Part shown: in pieces, positions 1 through 7,763 of the stretch
Position numbering within the stretch: position 1 is the first letter of the stretch
How the letters are laid out: each line of letters begins with the position of its first letter
NCBI GenBank assembly: GCA_016214895.1
Contig: JACRMR010000012.1
Location: 1 to 64,000 of the forward strand
DNA from: a candidate division KSB1 bacterium
GTDB taxonomy: Bacteria; Electryoneota; RPQS01
Length of the DNA stretch: 64,000 nt
Direction: 5' to 3'
Notes under the pieces: generated by a model
Database searches by the model: none
What the model saw: the letters and a program-made list of their open reading frames with translations, nothing else
Told to the model about the DNA's origin: nothing
Program-made: the position numbers and the translations under genes

Positions 1-1
1 C

Positions 2-187
2 TTTATGAGAACCCTGAAATACGAAGAAGTCTATCTAACCGAGTACGCGAACGAGCGAGAGGCTTTAGCCGCAATCCGGCGCTTCATCGATCAAGTCTAC
101 AATCAGGAACGGCTGCACTCCCGCTTAGGCGATGTGCCGCCGGTCGAGTTCGAAACCCAATATTATCAACCCGCCCTCACCCCATAA
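2..187 (+). CDS. IS3-family transposase, C-terminal end (cut by window edge)
   Basis: The frame is already open at the left edge and ends at TAA 185-187, so only the last 60 or so residues are visible. They match the tail of the IS3 OrfB integrase core, with the pattern in which a Tyr-Asn-x-x-Arg-Leu-His-Ser segment is followed by Pro-x-x-Phe-Glu. In IS3 transposases this segment follows the third catalytic acidic residue of the DDE set, which would lie outside the window. Its sequence differs from the second IS3-type transposase a few hundred bases downstream, so two different elements are involved. Whether the missing part is intact cannot be judged here. Confidence 0.8.
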   Translation, partial: FMRTLKYEEVYLTEYANEREALAAIRRFIDQVYNQERLHSRLGDVPPVEFETQYYQPALTP

Positions 188-202
188 CCAGCTGGGAGAT
201 CG

Positions 203-226
203 TGTCCAAAATACGGGGTGCAGTAC
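203..226. repeat. Putative right terminus of the first IS3 element
   Basis: Sixteen bases after the transposase stop lies a segment beginning TGTCCAAAATACGG and ending in a GTGCAGTACA-like run. This is the kind of TG...CA terminal repeat seen at IS3-family ends. The matching left repeat is outside the window, so the boundary is inferred from position and style only. Confidence 0.35.
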
Positions 227-476
227 ACGAATCACTTGCGCTGCTGAGATAGACGATGATTATGTCGGAGTTTATCCAGATGTTGTCACTCTATACTGGT
301 TCGTGAGACAGATCGCGAACTATACTCCGCCAGGCTATCGCGCTGATCCACAGCAGAATGATGACAACTATCAGCCCTATTCGACGGGAACTTGGATTCG
401 GTATCCCGGGATTGTAAGTCTTCAGAACAACTGGGACACTTATTGGTTTAGATTAGTGGAGGGTTTTGGCGCGTAA
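227..476 (+). pseudogene. Fragment of unknown gene trapped between two IS elements
   Basis: An open frame runs about 80 codons from the presumed IS end to TAA 474-476. It is rich in Tyr, Asp, Asn and Trp, for example GVYPDVVTLYWF and NNWDTYWFRLVEG, unlike the basic composition of the transposases around it. No start codon or ribosome-binding site belongs to it, and its stop falls exactly where the next element appears to begin. I read it as the remnant of a secreted or surface protein gene broken by IS insertion. I do not recognise a family, and it could be a chance open frame. Confidence 0.3.
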
Positions 477-1493
477 GTGCCGGTTCTTCCGTGGGTTTTT
501 GGTGGGTTTTAGATTGGCCTTTTTGCGGGCCTTTTTTGTTTGCTCTTTCAGCCGTTTACGCTGCTTCAGGATGGCGTCGGCGCGGCCGTAGTAGACGTCG
601 GCGGGGTGCAGATTGCCGATCCCTTCATGGTAGTGCTCGTAGCGGTACCACTCGAGGAACGCCTCCAGCGCCTCGTCGAGGGCCTCCGGTGAGGCGTGCA
701 CGATCAGCGTCAGCTGATCCTTCACGGTGCGGTTCAGACGCTCGATCTTGCCGTTGGTCTGGGGATGGTTGCGCATCGAGAAGATATGCTGGATCCCCAG
801 GCTCTTCAGGTAGGCATTGAAGACGCCCCACTTGTAGCAGGCGCCGTTGTCGCTGAGTAAGTGCACCCGTTCGCAGCGCGGTACGGTTTCCATGCCGGTG
901 AAGGCTACCGCTTCCGCGATCAGCTCTTGCACCGCCTCGCCTTTGGCGCTGCGCAACCGCCGAAAAACGAGCGGGAACCGGCTGAAGTCATCCACCACGC
1001 CGCCCAGCACATGCTTGCCCCAGTCGGGAAGCACCAGTTCCGTCAGATCCGTCTGCCACAGTTCGTTGACCCGCGTCGTCTTGCGGTGATACTCCTTGGC
1101 CGCCGGGATGATCGTTGGATATTGGCGCGTGAGACCTTCCCGCTTGAGGATCCGGTAGACGGTACTCTCGCTGACACTGAAAGAGCCTGCATCGGTGATC
1201 TTGAAGGCCAGCTCCCGCGGCGACAGATCTTCGTACTCCAACGCATACGCCAGGATCGTCACCACTTCCTCATCGCGAAGCTGGTTCCACACCCGCTGCG
1301 GCGCACAGGAATGATCCTGAAGTGTCTGCCGGTGCAGCCAGCGATAGTACGTACTCTTGGGAAGCTTCAGCTGCTTTAAGCAACGACGCACGGATAACGG
1401 CGCGGTGTCCACCAGCCGCAACAGATCCTGCTTCTGCTCCGCGTTGTGCCGCCCGTAGCGTTTCGCCTTGCGCCTTAGAAGAGACTTCTTTTT
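453..1493 (-). CDS. IS3-type transposase OrfB (integrase core)
   Basis: This is the catalytic half of the transposase, which cuts and joins the ends of its element. The frame shows a DDE-type integrase core: Asp in WQTDLT, Asp in LLSDNG, and Glu in NGKIERLNRTVK. Ahead of the core is an HTH_21-like segment. The C-terminus is an unusually long Lys/Arg-rich tail. No convincing separate start is present. The frame picks up from OrfA at an A-rich slippery run on the minus strand at 1493-1488, so the natural product is probably an OrfAB fusion made by -1 frameshifting. The same frame stays open upstream to 1910, but that part is only the shadow of OrfA. The core shows no internal stop and may be active. 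Confidence 0.85.
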   Translation of the reverse strand, partial: KKKSLLRRKAKRYGRHNAEQKQDLLRLVDTAPLSVRRCLKQLKLPKSTYYRWLHRQTLQDHSCAPQRVWNQLRDEEVVTILAYALEYEDLSPRELAFKITDAGSFSVSESTVYRILKREGLTRQYPTIIPAAKEYHRKTTRVNELWQTDLTELVLPDWGKHVLGGVVDDFSRFPLVFRRLRSAKGEAVQELIAEAVAFTGMETVPRCERVHLLSDNGACYKWGVFNAYLKSLGIQHIFSMRNHPQTNGKIERLNRTVKDQLTLIVHASPEALDEALEAFLEWYRYEHYHEGIGNLHPADVYYGRADAILKQRKRLKEQTKKARKKANLKPTKNPRKNRHLRAKTLH

Positions 1494-1855
1494 AGCGCCC
1501 GCACTTCCAGCATCAGATCGGCTACGGTCTGACGGAGTTCCTCGTTCTGACGACGATACAACTCCACCTCGCCGCGGGTCGCCCCGCGCGTGGCTTCGCC
1601 CTTCAGCCGGGCTTTCCCCGCTTTCATGAACTCTTTGAGCCAGTTGTAATACAGGTTGGCGCTGATCCCTTCGCGGCGACACAGCTCCGCTACCGGATGA
1701 TCGCCCCGCAGCCCTTCGAGGATGATCCGGATCTTGTCTTCCGCGCCGTACTTGGTGCGCGTCTGACGGCGCACCGTCTGGATCAACTGGGCCGCGCTTT
1801 CCGTGGGCTGCGGCTCGCTCTTCGGAACAGGACTCAACTTCTTTTTTGCAGGCAT
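1475..1855 (-). CDS. IS3-type transposase OrfA (helix-turn-helix)
   Basis: This 126-residue protein starts at ATG 1855-1853, chosen because AGGAAG lies about eight bases upstream. The N-terminus is Lys/Pro-rich. It is followed by a typical transposase_8/HTH_Tnp_1 unit (IRIILEGLRGDHPVAELCRR, then ISANLYYNW) and a C-terminal coiled-coil-like segment with the heptad-rich run LRQTVADLMLEVRALK. In this family OrfA binds the terminal repeats and, when frameshifted into OrfB, provides the DNA-binding part of the transposase. Stop TAA is at 1477-1475, just past the slippery run. A longer frame reaching 1960 lacks a better start. Confidence 0.85.
   Translation of the reverse strand: MPAKKKLSPVPKSEPQPTESAAQLIQTVRRQTRTKYGAEDKIRIILEGLRGDHPVAELCRREGISANLYYNWLKEFMKAGKARLKGEATRGATRGEVELYRRQNEELRQTVADLMLEVRALKRSLF
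1488..1494 (-). other. Probable -1 programmed frameshift site
   Basis: On the minus strand the OrfA frame reads cta aaa aga while the OrfB frame reads gct aaa aag, a shift of one base back over a TAAAAAG heptamer. A-rich slippery heptamers at the OrfA-OrfB overlap are a known device of IS3-family elements. I inferred it from frames only. Confidence 0.55.
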
Positions 1856-1932
1856 GATCGGTCTTCCTTTCGTAGTGAGACATGATGCACTCCCCACGAA
1901 AAGAACGCAAGCGCCAAACGGGTCAACAGAGC

Positions 1933-1963
1933 TAAGTGCAGTCGGACCGTCCGACTGCACTTA
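1933..1963. repeat. Perfect 14-bp palindrome with 3-nt spacer at the IS end
   Basis: Bases 1933-1946 (TAAGTGCAGTCGGA) are the exact reverse complement of 1950-1963, separated by CCG. It lies just upstream of OrfA and includes the TAAGTGC run that recurs at the opposite end of the element (474-480). It may be a transposase binding site, a hairpin that shields the transposase gene from outside transcription, or the mark of two abutting element ends. Confidence 0.6.
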
Positions 1964-2026
1964 CACCCCCAAACCACCCACTAATGCTACTGGACCAACT
2001 GTCCCAAAGGTGCTGACGACGAACAG

Positions 2027-2128
2027 ACGAGGTTCCGCAGAATCCCCGTGCGCTACGAGTACTGGATCGAGAACTATCTCGGCTTCCTTCAGCTCGCCTG
2101 CTTCCTGATTCTCCTCCGACATTTCTAA
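2027..2128 (+). pseudogene. 3' remnant of an IS5-family transposase
   Basis: Thirty-three codons ending at TAA 2126-2128 translate to a C-terminus (RFRRIPVRYEYWIENYLG and onward to LILLRHF). It is close to but diverged from the C-terminus of the complete IS5-type transposase ending at 8131. The 5' part of the gene is missing and there is no start codon. The sequence after the stop (TAAGAT...) also resembles the right end of that element, so the remnant probably runs to about 2135. It abuts the truncated FG-GAP gene, suggesting that this element was the one that cut that gene. Confidence 0.75.
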
Positions 2129-2134
2129 GATTAG

Positions 2135-2382
2135 CTATTGAGAAGCGCTTCCGTGAATGAACTCCACGTAGGGTCTTTGGGCGCCCACGGAGCTGCCGTG
2201 CCCTCGCGCATACATCGCCCAATCGGAAAACCCGTCTTCATTCTGGTCGCCCAGCGGCATAATCTTGTAGCCGTAGGCGGTGCTGTCCGTCAGACCGCTG
2301 CGGGCCCAGATGATGTGGGGCTGGTTTGGGCGAGCGAAGTGCAGGCGAATACAAGGAGAATGGGGATGAGGACCTTGGTCAT
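2135..2382 (-). pseudogene. Frameshifted, truncated secreted FG-GAP-type protein
   Basis: An ATG at 2382-2380 with AGGAAG about seven bases upstream opens a clear signal peptide (MTKVLIPILLVFACTSLAQ). The frame then hits a stop. One base away, the other frame continues with HIIWARSG and a calcium-binding FG-GAP signature (GDQNEDGFSDW). Adding a single C to the CCCC run after the signal peptide restores one continuous protein. The frame then ends at 2137-2135, where an IS5 remnant begins, so most of the expected multi-repeat protein is gone. In FCB bacteria such proteins are usually exported surface beta-propellers. The gene is dead by both frameshift and truncation. Confidence 0.65.
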
Positions 2383-2820
2383 GGCGCTTCCTAATAGAGA
2401 GACGCGGTTTCCTCGTTGCAACGTGTGATTACACGATCAAGGCAGAATGATCCGCACTCCCGGACTGTTTGAGCCACGCTCGGTGGGCAGCAGCAAGGAC
2501 ACAGGTTTCAGTCATTGACAAGCAAACACACTGGTCTGCCATTGTCAAGCCACTTGTCAGACACCAAGTTGCCCGGGAAGACTCCATGTCAAATCTCTCC
2601 CGTAGCGGTCTCCGGCAACATGAAGACTGCGTTTTGCCAAAATGATACGCGAGACAACAAATTGTATCGTTCTTAAGTATTGGAATGATTTATCGTCGGA
2701 TTTTTTCGATAGGCGATGTTATTACGCGAACGCTGCTCCACTCCATTGCGATTCTCGTGTTGACTTTCTGGAGTTAAACCGGTAACTTTCCCTGAATTTA
2801 ACCAAGAGGAACGCCTACCT
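2383..2820. other. Intergenic region upstream of the polysaccharide cluster
   Basis: About 440 bases without a convincing gene, AT-richer than its surroundings, especially 2640-2800. It lies between the divergent FG-GAP remnant and the chain-length gene, so it should hold the promoter of the polysaccharide genes. Several weak hexamers are present (for example TTGTAT near 2662), but none with convincing spacing. Short TTGACA/TTGTCA-type inverted pieces occur at about 2515-2560. I did not see a JUMPstart/ops element. Confidence 0.4.
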
Positions 2821-4032
2821 ATGGCTGATCAGACCCGTGATCAAGTCAACCTATTGAGCTTGCTTGCCTTTCTCTCCCACTGGAGGCGCTTCATCCTTAC
2901 GGCGGCTTTCTCCGTTGCGATCATTACGGCTGTGATCTCCCTCATCGTACCCCCGATCTACAAGAGCACAGCCGTTGTCCGCAATCAGCAGACTCAGGAA
3001 ATGGGCATCGGGACACTGATCTCGGGCAAATTGGGCGGTCTGGGGGGATTGGGTGCGCTGGCGGGCATGAGCCAGATTTTTGGCGAAAAGCCGGAAGAGG
3101 TGGCCGTAGCGATCTTGCAGAGCAGGTGGATGAGCGAGCGAGTCATCTCCAAATTCGATCTTCGCACGGTCTACAAGATCAAGAAGGCTCCGATTGAAGA
3201 CGTGATTAAGGAGCTCCACGCGAACACGACCTTTACCGTCGACGATGGCGCCAACAACATCAGTATTGTCGTTGAAGACAAGAGCGCTCAGCGCGCCCGA
3301 GAAATGGCTGACTACTATGTAGAGCAGCTGGATTTGCGAAACCAGGAGCTTCGCTCGCAGAAGGCGCGACAGGAGCGGGATTTTGTCGGTCAACGCCTGT
3401 CGGACGAGCAGCTCCGATTAAGACAGAAAGAGGATAGTCTATTCCAGTTTCAAACCGAAACTGGAGTTCTGGATATTGAAGAGCAGGTGAAAGCCACGAT
3501 CCAGACCGCGGCCGCGATGGCCGCGGAACGTCTCAAGACGAAGGCGGAACTGGAGTTGTGTGAGAAGATCTACGGGCCGGCCGGGAGTGAAACCGGCTTT
3601 GCCAAGATCAGGCTTGCCAGTATTGACTCGACCATTCAATCTCTGATCCGCTCAGACGAAATGGCGGAAAAGGATTTCCTGATTCCGATGCAAAGTATCC
3701 CGGAGGAGGGGCGTACTTACCTTCGGCTCATGCGGGATATTGAAATCCAGCAGATGCTGGTGGGCTTCATTCTGCAGCAATATGAACAATCCAAGATCGA
3801 GGAACAGCGAAATACTCCGACCATCGTACGCGTCGATCCGCCGTATGAGGCGACTAAACGATCCTGGCCCAAACGCAGCGTGATGGTGCTGATGGCCTTC
3901 ACCATCACGTTCATCTTCAGTTCAATGATCGCGAAGCTCATTGACTACTTCACCAAGGCCTCCCGTGATCCGATGCACGCGCAACACGGAAACGTCGCCG
4001 CGATTCGCCAGGCGTGGAGCAAGAAGCACTGA
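2821..4032 (+). CDS. Wzz/GumC-like polysaccharide chain-length determinant
   Basis: This 403-residue inner-membrane protein has the Wzz architecture. There is one transmembrane helix near residues 24-46, then a periplasmic region with a Wzz N-terminal segment (IVPPIYKSTAVV) and a long coiled-coil stretch (about 165-280). A proline-rich VDPPYEATKRSWPKR motif precedes the second helix (about 355-375), and a short cytoplasmic tail follows. Such proteins set the length of surface polysaccharide chains made by Wzy-type polymerases or take part in export. No tyrosine-kinase domain is fused. The next gene, a Wzy/WaaL-like protein, starts nine bases after the stop, which supports a joint role. A Gly-rich loop at about 68-82 (GKLGGLGGLGAL) resembles the GumC/Wzz type with a flexible loop. 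Substrate is unknown. Confidence 0.85.
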   Translation: MADQTRDQVNLLSLLAFLSHWRRFILTAAFSVAIITAVISLIVPPIYKSTAVVRNQQTQEMGIGTLISGKLGGLGGLGALAGMSQIFGEKPEEVAVAILQSRWMSERVISKFDLRTVYKIKKAPIEDVIKELHANTTFTVDDGANNISIVVEDKSAQRAREMADYYVEQLDLRNQELRSQKARQERDFVGQRLSDEQLRLRQKEDSLFQFQTETGVLDIEEQVKATIQTAAAMAAERLKTKAELELCEKIYGPAGSETGFAKIRLASIDSTIQSLIRSDEMAEKDFLIPMQSIPEEGRTYLRLMRDIEIQQMLVGFILQQYEQSKIEEQRNTPTIVRVDPPYEATKRSWPKRSVMVLMAFTITFIFSSMIAKLIDYFTKASRDPMHAQHGNVAAIRQAWSKKH

Positions 4033-4041
4033 CCGGCTGAG

Positions 4042-5436
4042 ATGGTCCACTACCTGAAACAGAGTCTTGTGTTCGCGGAACAGCGACAGTTTCAAGCTGG
4101 CCTTCTGCTCAGTTTGATCGTGTCGGCGCTCGGGCTGCTCAGTTTCTTCGAGGGACGAGTCGCGTTCATGCTGGCGGCGATGGCGGCGATCCCTGTCCTC
4201 CTGCTCTTGCTGAAGTACCCGATTTGGGGATTGTATGTCTCCGCGTTCAATATGACCAGCGCCATGGATGTGTTCGTCCCGCACTTGGCGACTCTATCGG
4301 TGCTGCTCCCAATGTTTGCGGTTTGTCTTCGCAAGATCATCAATGGCGACTTCACGTGGCGCCTTCCGCCGATTTGGATGAGCATGCTGCTGCTGTTTTC
4401 GTGGATGTATATCGCGCTGATCTGGCTGCCACCCAGCGGGACGGTGTACGGGTTTGCCATTCAATACGGCGTCGGCGTACTCAACGTACTGCTGATCTGG
4501 GAGTTGGTTCGAACTCCCAAGCAGTTTCGGACTCTGATCTTGATTCTATCCGTTGGAATTGTTGTGACGGCGGTCTCTTCGGTTATTGAAATCGTGAATT
4601 TTCTGACCACGGGTCTGAATCCGGCAGATTCCGAATCTGTTGCGAGATTGAAGACGCTTCGGCTGCAAGGCCACTGGGGCCATGCCAATTCACTGGCACA
4701 TGGGTTGATGCCCTTTGTACCTCTGCTGATCCCCCTTGTGGATAGGTTTGAACGGCGTTCGTTGCGACTCTATGCCAGCTTCGCTATTCTCTGCGGGATT
4801 GTCGCGATCGGGTTGTCGCTTTCACGCGCGGGAATTCTGGCGCTGTTTTTCGCGCTCATCGTTACCGCCACGGCATCGCGGTACCGCCGCCTGCTGATCG
4901 TCCTGACCCTGATGACCGGCACTTTGCTCTTGTTCTTGCTTCCGACGAGCGCAATCGAGAGGTTTGCTGCGATCGGCGGCAAGCGACATGATGCCTCCCT
5001 GAATGAACGGCAGAGTCTCTATCAATCCGCCTATCTCAGCGGGGAGGATCGCTTTCCGTTCGGTGGCGGCGTAGGTGATTTTGACAAGCACTATCAGGAC
5101 TATACGACGACCATCAGTGTTGTCCATCACGCTCATAACCTGTATCTTCATTTCTTCAACGATCATGGACTGCCGGGTCTGATCCTGCTTGCCTTCTTTG
5201 TCTACTGCCTGTTACGTTCGGCATCCCGGGGAGATTCGCCTGAAAGACCGGGCTCGTTCGAGCATGTGACGCGGGTCGCGCTATTAAGTTCGCTGATTGG
5301 GATCTTCACCATCGGTTACATGTTTGACAATTTGTTCTATCTCATGCAGCACTGGGTGTTCTTTGGGATCGTGTCCGTTTTTCCGTATGCTGTTCGAGCG
5401 GATGACTCGCAAAGAGAACTCCAGCCGACAATCTGA
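4042..5436 (+). CDS. O-antigen ligase / Wzy-like polymerase family membrane protein
   Basis: This 464-residue protein has about ten to twelve hydrophobic helices. Between helices, a large loop carries the Wzy_C hallmark HHAHNLYLHFFNDHGLPGL (about residues 357-375). An Arg-containing LSLSRAGILAL motif at about 258-268 is also typical of the family. Family members either polymerise repeat units (Wzy) or ligate finished chains (WaaL, or PilO-type oligosaccharyl transfer). Sequence alone rarely tells which. The chain-length gene immediately upstream and a glycosyltransferase downstream favour the polymerase reading. The gap of nine bases upstream and about 18 downstream suggests an operon. Confidence 0.8.
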   Translation: MVHYLKQSLVFAEQRQFQAGLLLSLIVSALGLLSFFEGRVAFMLAAMAAIPVLLLLLKYPIWGLYVSAFNMTSAMDVFVPHLATLSVLLPMFAVCLRKIINGDFTWRLPPIWMSMLLLFSWMYIALIWLPPSGTVYGFAIQYGVGVLNVLLIWELVRTPKQFRTLILILSVGIVVTAVSSVIEIVNFLTTGLNPADSESVARLKTLRLQGHWGHANSLAHGLMPFVPLLIPLVDRFERRSLRLYASFAILCGIVAIGLSLSRAGILALFFALIVTATASRYRRLLIVLTLMTGTLLLFLLPTSAIERFAAIGGKRHDASLNERQSLYQSAYLSGEDRFPFGGGVGDFDKHYQDYTTTISVVHHAHNLYLHFFNDHGLPGLILLAFFVYCLLRSASRGDSPERPGSFEHVTRVALLSSLIGIFTIGYMFDNLFYLMQHWVFFGIVSVFPYAVRADDSQRELQPTI

Positions 5437-5454
5437 TGGCAGTGTGTTGCGAAG

Positions 5455-6999
5455 TTGAGGCAAGCCCTTCCAGATGTGAATTCTAGATTCCCACGCGATC
5501 GTATTGTACTTCGCTGGCTTGGGTTGGTCGCCTTTGCAGCGGCCATCGCGCTGTCATTTCGGTATGGAGCCGGGATATCTCCGGACTCCGTCAGTTATCT
5601 TTCCGCGGCACGCAGTCTGGCGGATGGCAATGGGCTGCGGCTGTTTGACGGCTCTTTGTATACACTGTGGCCCCCGCTCTATCCCCTGTTGTTGGCCGCC
5701 CTCGAGTCCCTGCATATCGAGCCGGTCACGGGCATGTTCTACCTGCATGCGCTGGTCTTTGCGGTTCTTGTGGTTCTCACTTATCGGATCTTCAGGAGCC
5801 AACTGCAAAGCCGACTGCTTGCCCGTCTGGGTATACTGGCCGTTATCTTCTCCGTGCCCTTGCTCGAGGCGACGACGATGCTGTGGAGTGAGCTGATATT
5901 CTCACTGCTTGTGCTCCTGTCGGCCGGTCAACTGGCCCGGTATCTCGACGGTGATCGGTTCTCGGACCTGTTGATCTTTACGGGACTGATTTCGACGGCA
6001 TGTCTACAGAGGTACGCAGGTGTCAGTCTCGTTCTCGCGGGTTGCCTGATCCTGCTGCTGATGCGACCTCGCGTGTCCTTCAAGCAACGCCTGCTCTCGA
6101 CTCTGTTTTTTGGTGCCGTTTCCCCGTTCCCGCTCACAGTGTGGATGGCGAGAAACTACTTGCTGACGGAAACGTTGACTGGGCCGCGTTGGAAAACTGA
6201 ATCGCGCTACTTGACCAATGTGCGAGATGTGTGCGATACCCTATCGGCCTGGATCCTGCCCCATGCCATGCCGTTATCGCTGCGAATGTGTACGCTGTTG
6301 GTGCTGGCGGGGGTGGCGATCTGGAGTATCGGAAAGGGCAGACGTGCGGCAATTCAGAGCGCACTTTCAAAGACGAGCATGATGAAGGTCTCGGTATGGT
6401 TCGGTGTCGTCTATGTCGCCTTCATCACCCTTTCGCTGTCGGGTTCCTTTCTCGATCCCATCACTTCTCGATTTCTGGTGCCTGTCTATGTCTTCTTTGT
6501 CTTGGTTTCGCTGGCGGGGATTGATCTGCTGGTGGGATCCATGGCCATGAAATGGTCGACGAGAATTGCGCTGAACAGGCTTGTGGCCGTCGCATTCTGC
6601 GGCTGGCTTTGCTACCCGATCGTGTGGACGGCTCATCGCGCCGTGCTTTGGAACACATCAGGGGTTGGCTATTCTGGCAAGCGCTGGGTTGAATCCTCAT
6701 CGATCTCGTGGCTGAAAAGCAATCCTGATCGCACCTTGCTGTTTACGAACGATGCTCCGGGAATCTACTACCAGAGCGGGGTAGTTCTTCCAGAGTTGTT
6801 GAACAAATTCACCCCACTCCCTGATTCCGTGCTGTCGAAGTTCGAAGGCAACGACTGCCGAGTCCTTTGGTTTTCAGATTACCCACGTCCTCATCTCCTC
6901 TCGTTTCGCGAGCTCGAAGATCGCTTTGAATTCGAGCCGTTGAAGACCTTCGATGATGCCACTGTTTATCGGTTCAGGGAACGTGGCAACGGGGAGTGA
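5455..6999 (+). CDS. GT39-like integral-membrane glycosyltransferase
   Basis: Up to 514 residues with about ten transmembrane helices. The first periplasmic loop contains GISPDSVSYLSAARSLADG, followed by WPPLYPLLLA. This is the layout of the PMT_2/ArnT-like family, where an acidic residue in that loop is catalytic and the donor is a polyprenyl-phosphate sugar. The C-terminal 130 residues are soluble. The start is uncertain: TTG 5455 gives the longest form, and a GTG in the DVNSRF region a few codons on would also work. It ends the three-gene polysaccharide run and is followed by a terminator. It probably modifies the polymer or a protein with a sugar at the outer face of the inner membrane. 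Acceptor is unknown. Confidence 0.7.
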   Translation: MRQALPDVNSRFPRDRIVLRWLGLVAFAAAIALSFRYGAGISPDSVSYLSAARSLADGNGLRLFDGSLYTLWPPLYPLLLAALESLHIEPVTGMFYLHALVFAVLVVLTYRIFRSQLQSRLLARLGILAVIFSVPLLEATTMLWSELIFSLLVLLSAGQLARYLDGDRFSDLLIFTGLISTACLQRYAGVSLVLAGCLILLLMRPRVSFKQRLLSTLFFGAVSPFPLTVWMARNYLLTETLTGPRWKTESRYLTNVRDVCDTLSAWILPHAMPLSLRMCTLLVLAGVAIWSIGKGRRAAIQSALSKTSMMKVSVWFGVVYVAFITLSLSGSFLDPITSRFLVPVYVFFVLVSLAGIDLLVGSMAMKWSTRIALNRLVAVAFCGWLCYPIVWTAHRAVLWNTSGVGYSGKRWVESSSISWLKSNPDRTLLFTNDAPGIYYQSGVVLPELLNKFTPLPDSVLSKFEGNDCRVLWFSDYPRPHLLSFRELEDRFEFEPLKTFDDATVYRFRERGNGE

Positions 7000-7014
7000 C
7001 TCCGCTTAGAATTG

Positions 7015-7040
7015 ACCCCCGCCAATTGAGGTGGGGGTTT
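7015..7040 (+). terminator. Rho-independent-like terminator after the polysaccharide genes
   Basis: ACCCCCGCC (7015-7023) pairs with GGTGGGGGT (7030-7038) with one G-U pair and a six-base loop, followed by a short T run. It sits 16 bases after the stop of the glycosyltransferase gene. Confidence 0.7.
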
Positions 7041-7288
7041 CTTATCGAGACGATCGCGCGCTCTGACCTGCGGAAAATGAACCATACTTTCCAGCGGTTC
7101 CCGATGTGAAGTGTGCGGAAACGAAGCGAGCGGCCACCAGCACAGGCAATCGTATCGGGGTCGGGCCATAGATTGGTCAGCGCTTAGTGGCACCGGTGGC
7201 ACTTGAGTGGTCCTGATTGAGCCAGCTGGCTGATCACGCACCTGCAGTTCAGTGTGTGTCCGCGATCTACAGCGCATCTCAAATACGG

Positions 7289-7317
7289 TTGACAGTTAGT
7301 TTGGTGTTTTGTATTTT
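7289..7317 (+). promoter_or_regulatory. Sigma70-type promoter of the IS5 transposase
   Basis: TTGACA (7289-7294), a 17-base spacer, then TATTTT (7312-7317), lying just inside the left inverted repeat and 32 bases ahead of the transposase ATG. An AGGAGG ribosome-binding site follows at 7336-7341. Confidence 0.7.
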
Positions 7318-7349
7318 GGTGACCTCTCTTTTATCAGGAGGTTACCGTC

Positions 7350-7763
7350 ATGGATTTGGCCGAAGAACAGTGGGCGCTGATTGCGCCGTTAGTGGTTGAC
7401 AAGCCTCGAATTAAGCATCGCAATATCGATGGTGGGGGTCGTCCCCGAGTTCCGGCCCGCGACGTCTGGAACGGCATCCTGTGGGTGCTGAGGACCGGCG
7501 CCCCATGGCACGATCTGCCTGACCGTTATCCGCCGTACCAAACGTGTCACCGGCGCTTCCAAGAGTATTGTCGCAACGGGACATTTGAGAAGGTCTTGCG
7601 CAGCTTGGCCGAAGACTTGCGAGAGCGGGGCGGGCTCGATTTGTCGGAGACTTTTATCGACGGAACTTTTGCTCCGGCGAAAAAAGGGGGCGGCAGGGGG
7701 GACCCACCCGCCGGGGCAACGGAACCAAGATCATGGCCCTTGCAGACCGCGCTGGTTTTCTGA
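7350..7763 (+). CDS. IS5-family transposase, N-terminal frame
   Basis: It starts at ATG 7350 behind AGGAGG eight bases upstream. It opens with the DUF4096-like domain of IS5 transposases ([42 protein letters not shown]), then reaches the first catalytic Asp in ETFIDGTF. After AKKGG the frame turns into unrelated sequence. The true continuation is one base back in the second frame. The switch falls in the A6G5/G6 run at about 7680-7705. IS5 relatives sometimes use ribosomal frameshifting here, so this may be programmed. It may also be an inactivating indel. Confidence 0.8.
   Translation: MDLAEEQWALIAPLVVDKPRIKHRNIDGGGRPRVPARDVWNGILWVLRTGAPWHDLPDRYPPYQTCHRRFQEYCRNGTFEKVLRSLAEDLRERGGLDLSETFIDGTFAPAKKGGGRGDPPAGATEPRSWPLQTALVF

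Larger units (their letters stand above)
474..1963 (-). mobile_element. IS3-family-type insertion sequence (OrfA + OrfB)
   Basis: The element carries an OrfA with a helix-turn-helix and an OrfB integrase on the minus strand, linked by a frame shift. Both proposed ends begin TAAGTGC reading inwards (474 on plus, 1963 on minus). The shared run is only about seven bases and I see no target duplication, so the exact ends are uncertain. The OrfB stop at 453-455 lies slightly outside the proposed left end, meaning that either OrfB reads into flanking DNA or the true end is further left. Confidence 0.6.

Noticed and set aside
1494-1910. Upstream half of the long frame containing OrfB as coding
   Set aside because: This part overlaps OrfA in another frame, is Arg/Ser/Glu-rich without similarity, and OrfA has the ribosome-binding site and the HTH domain.
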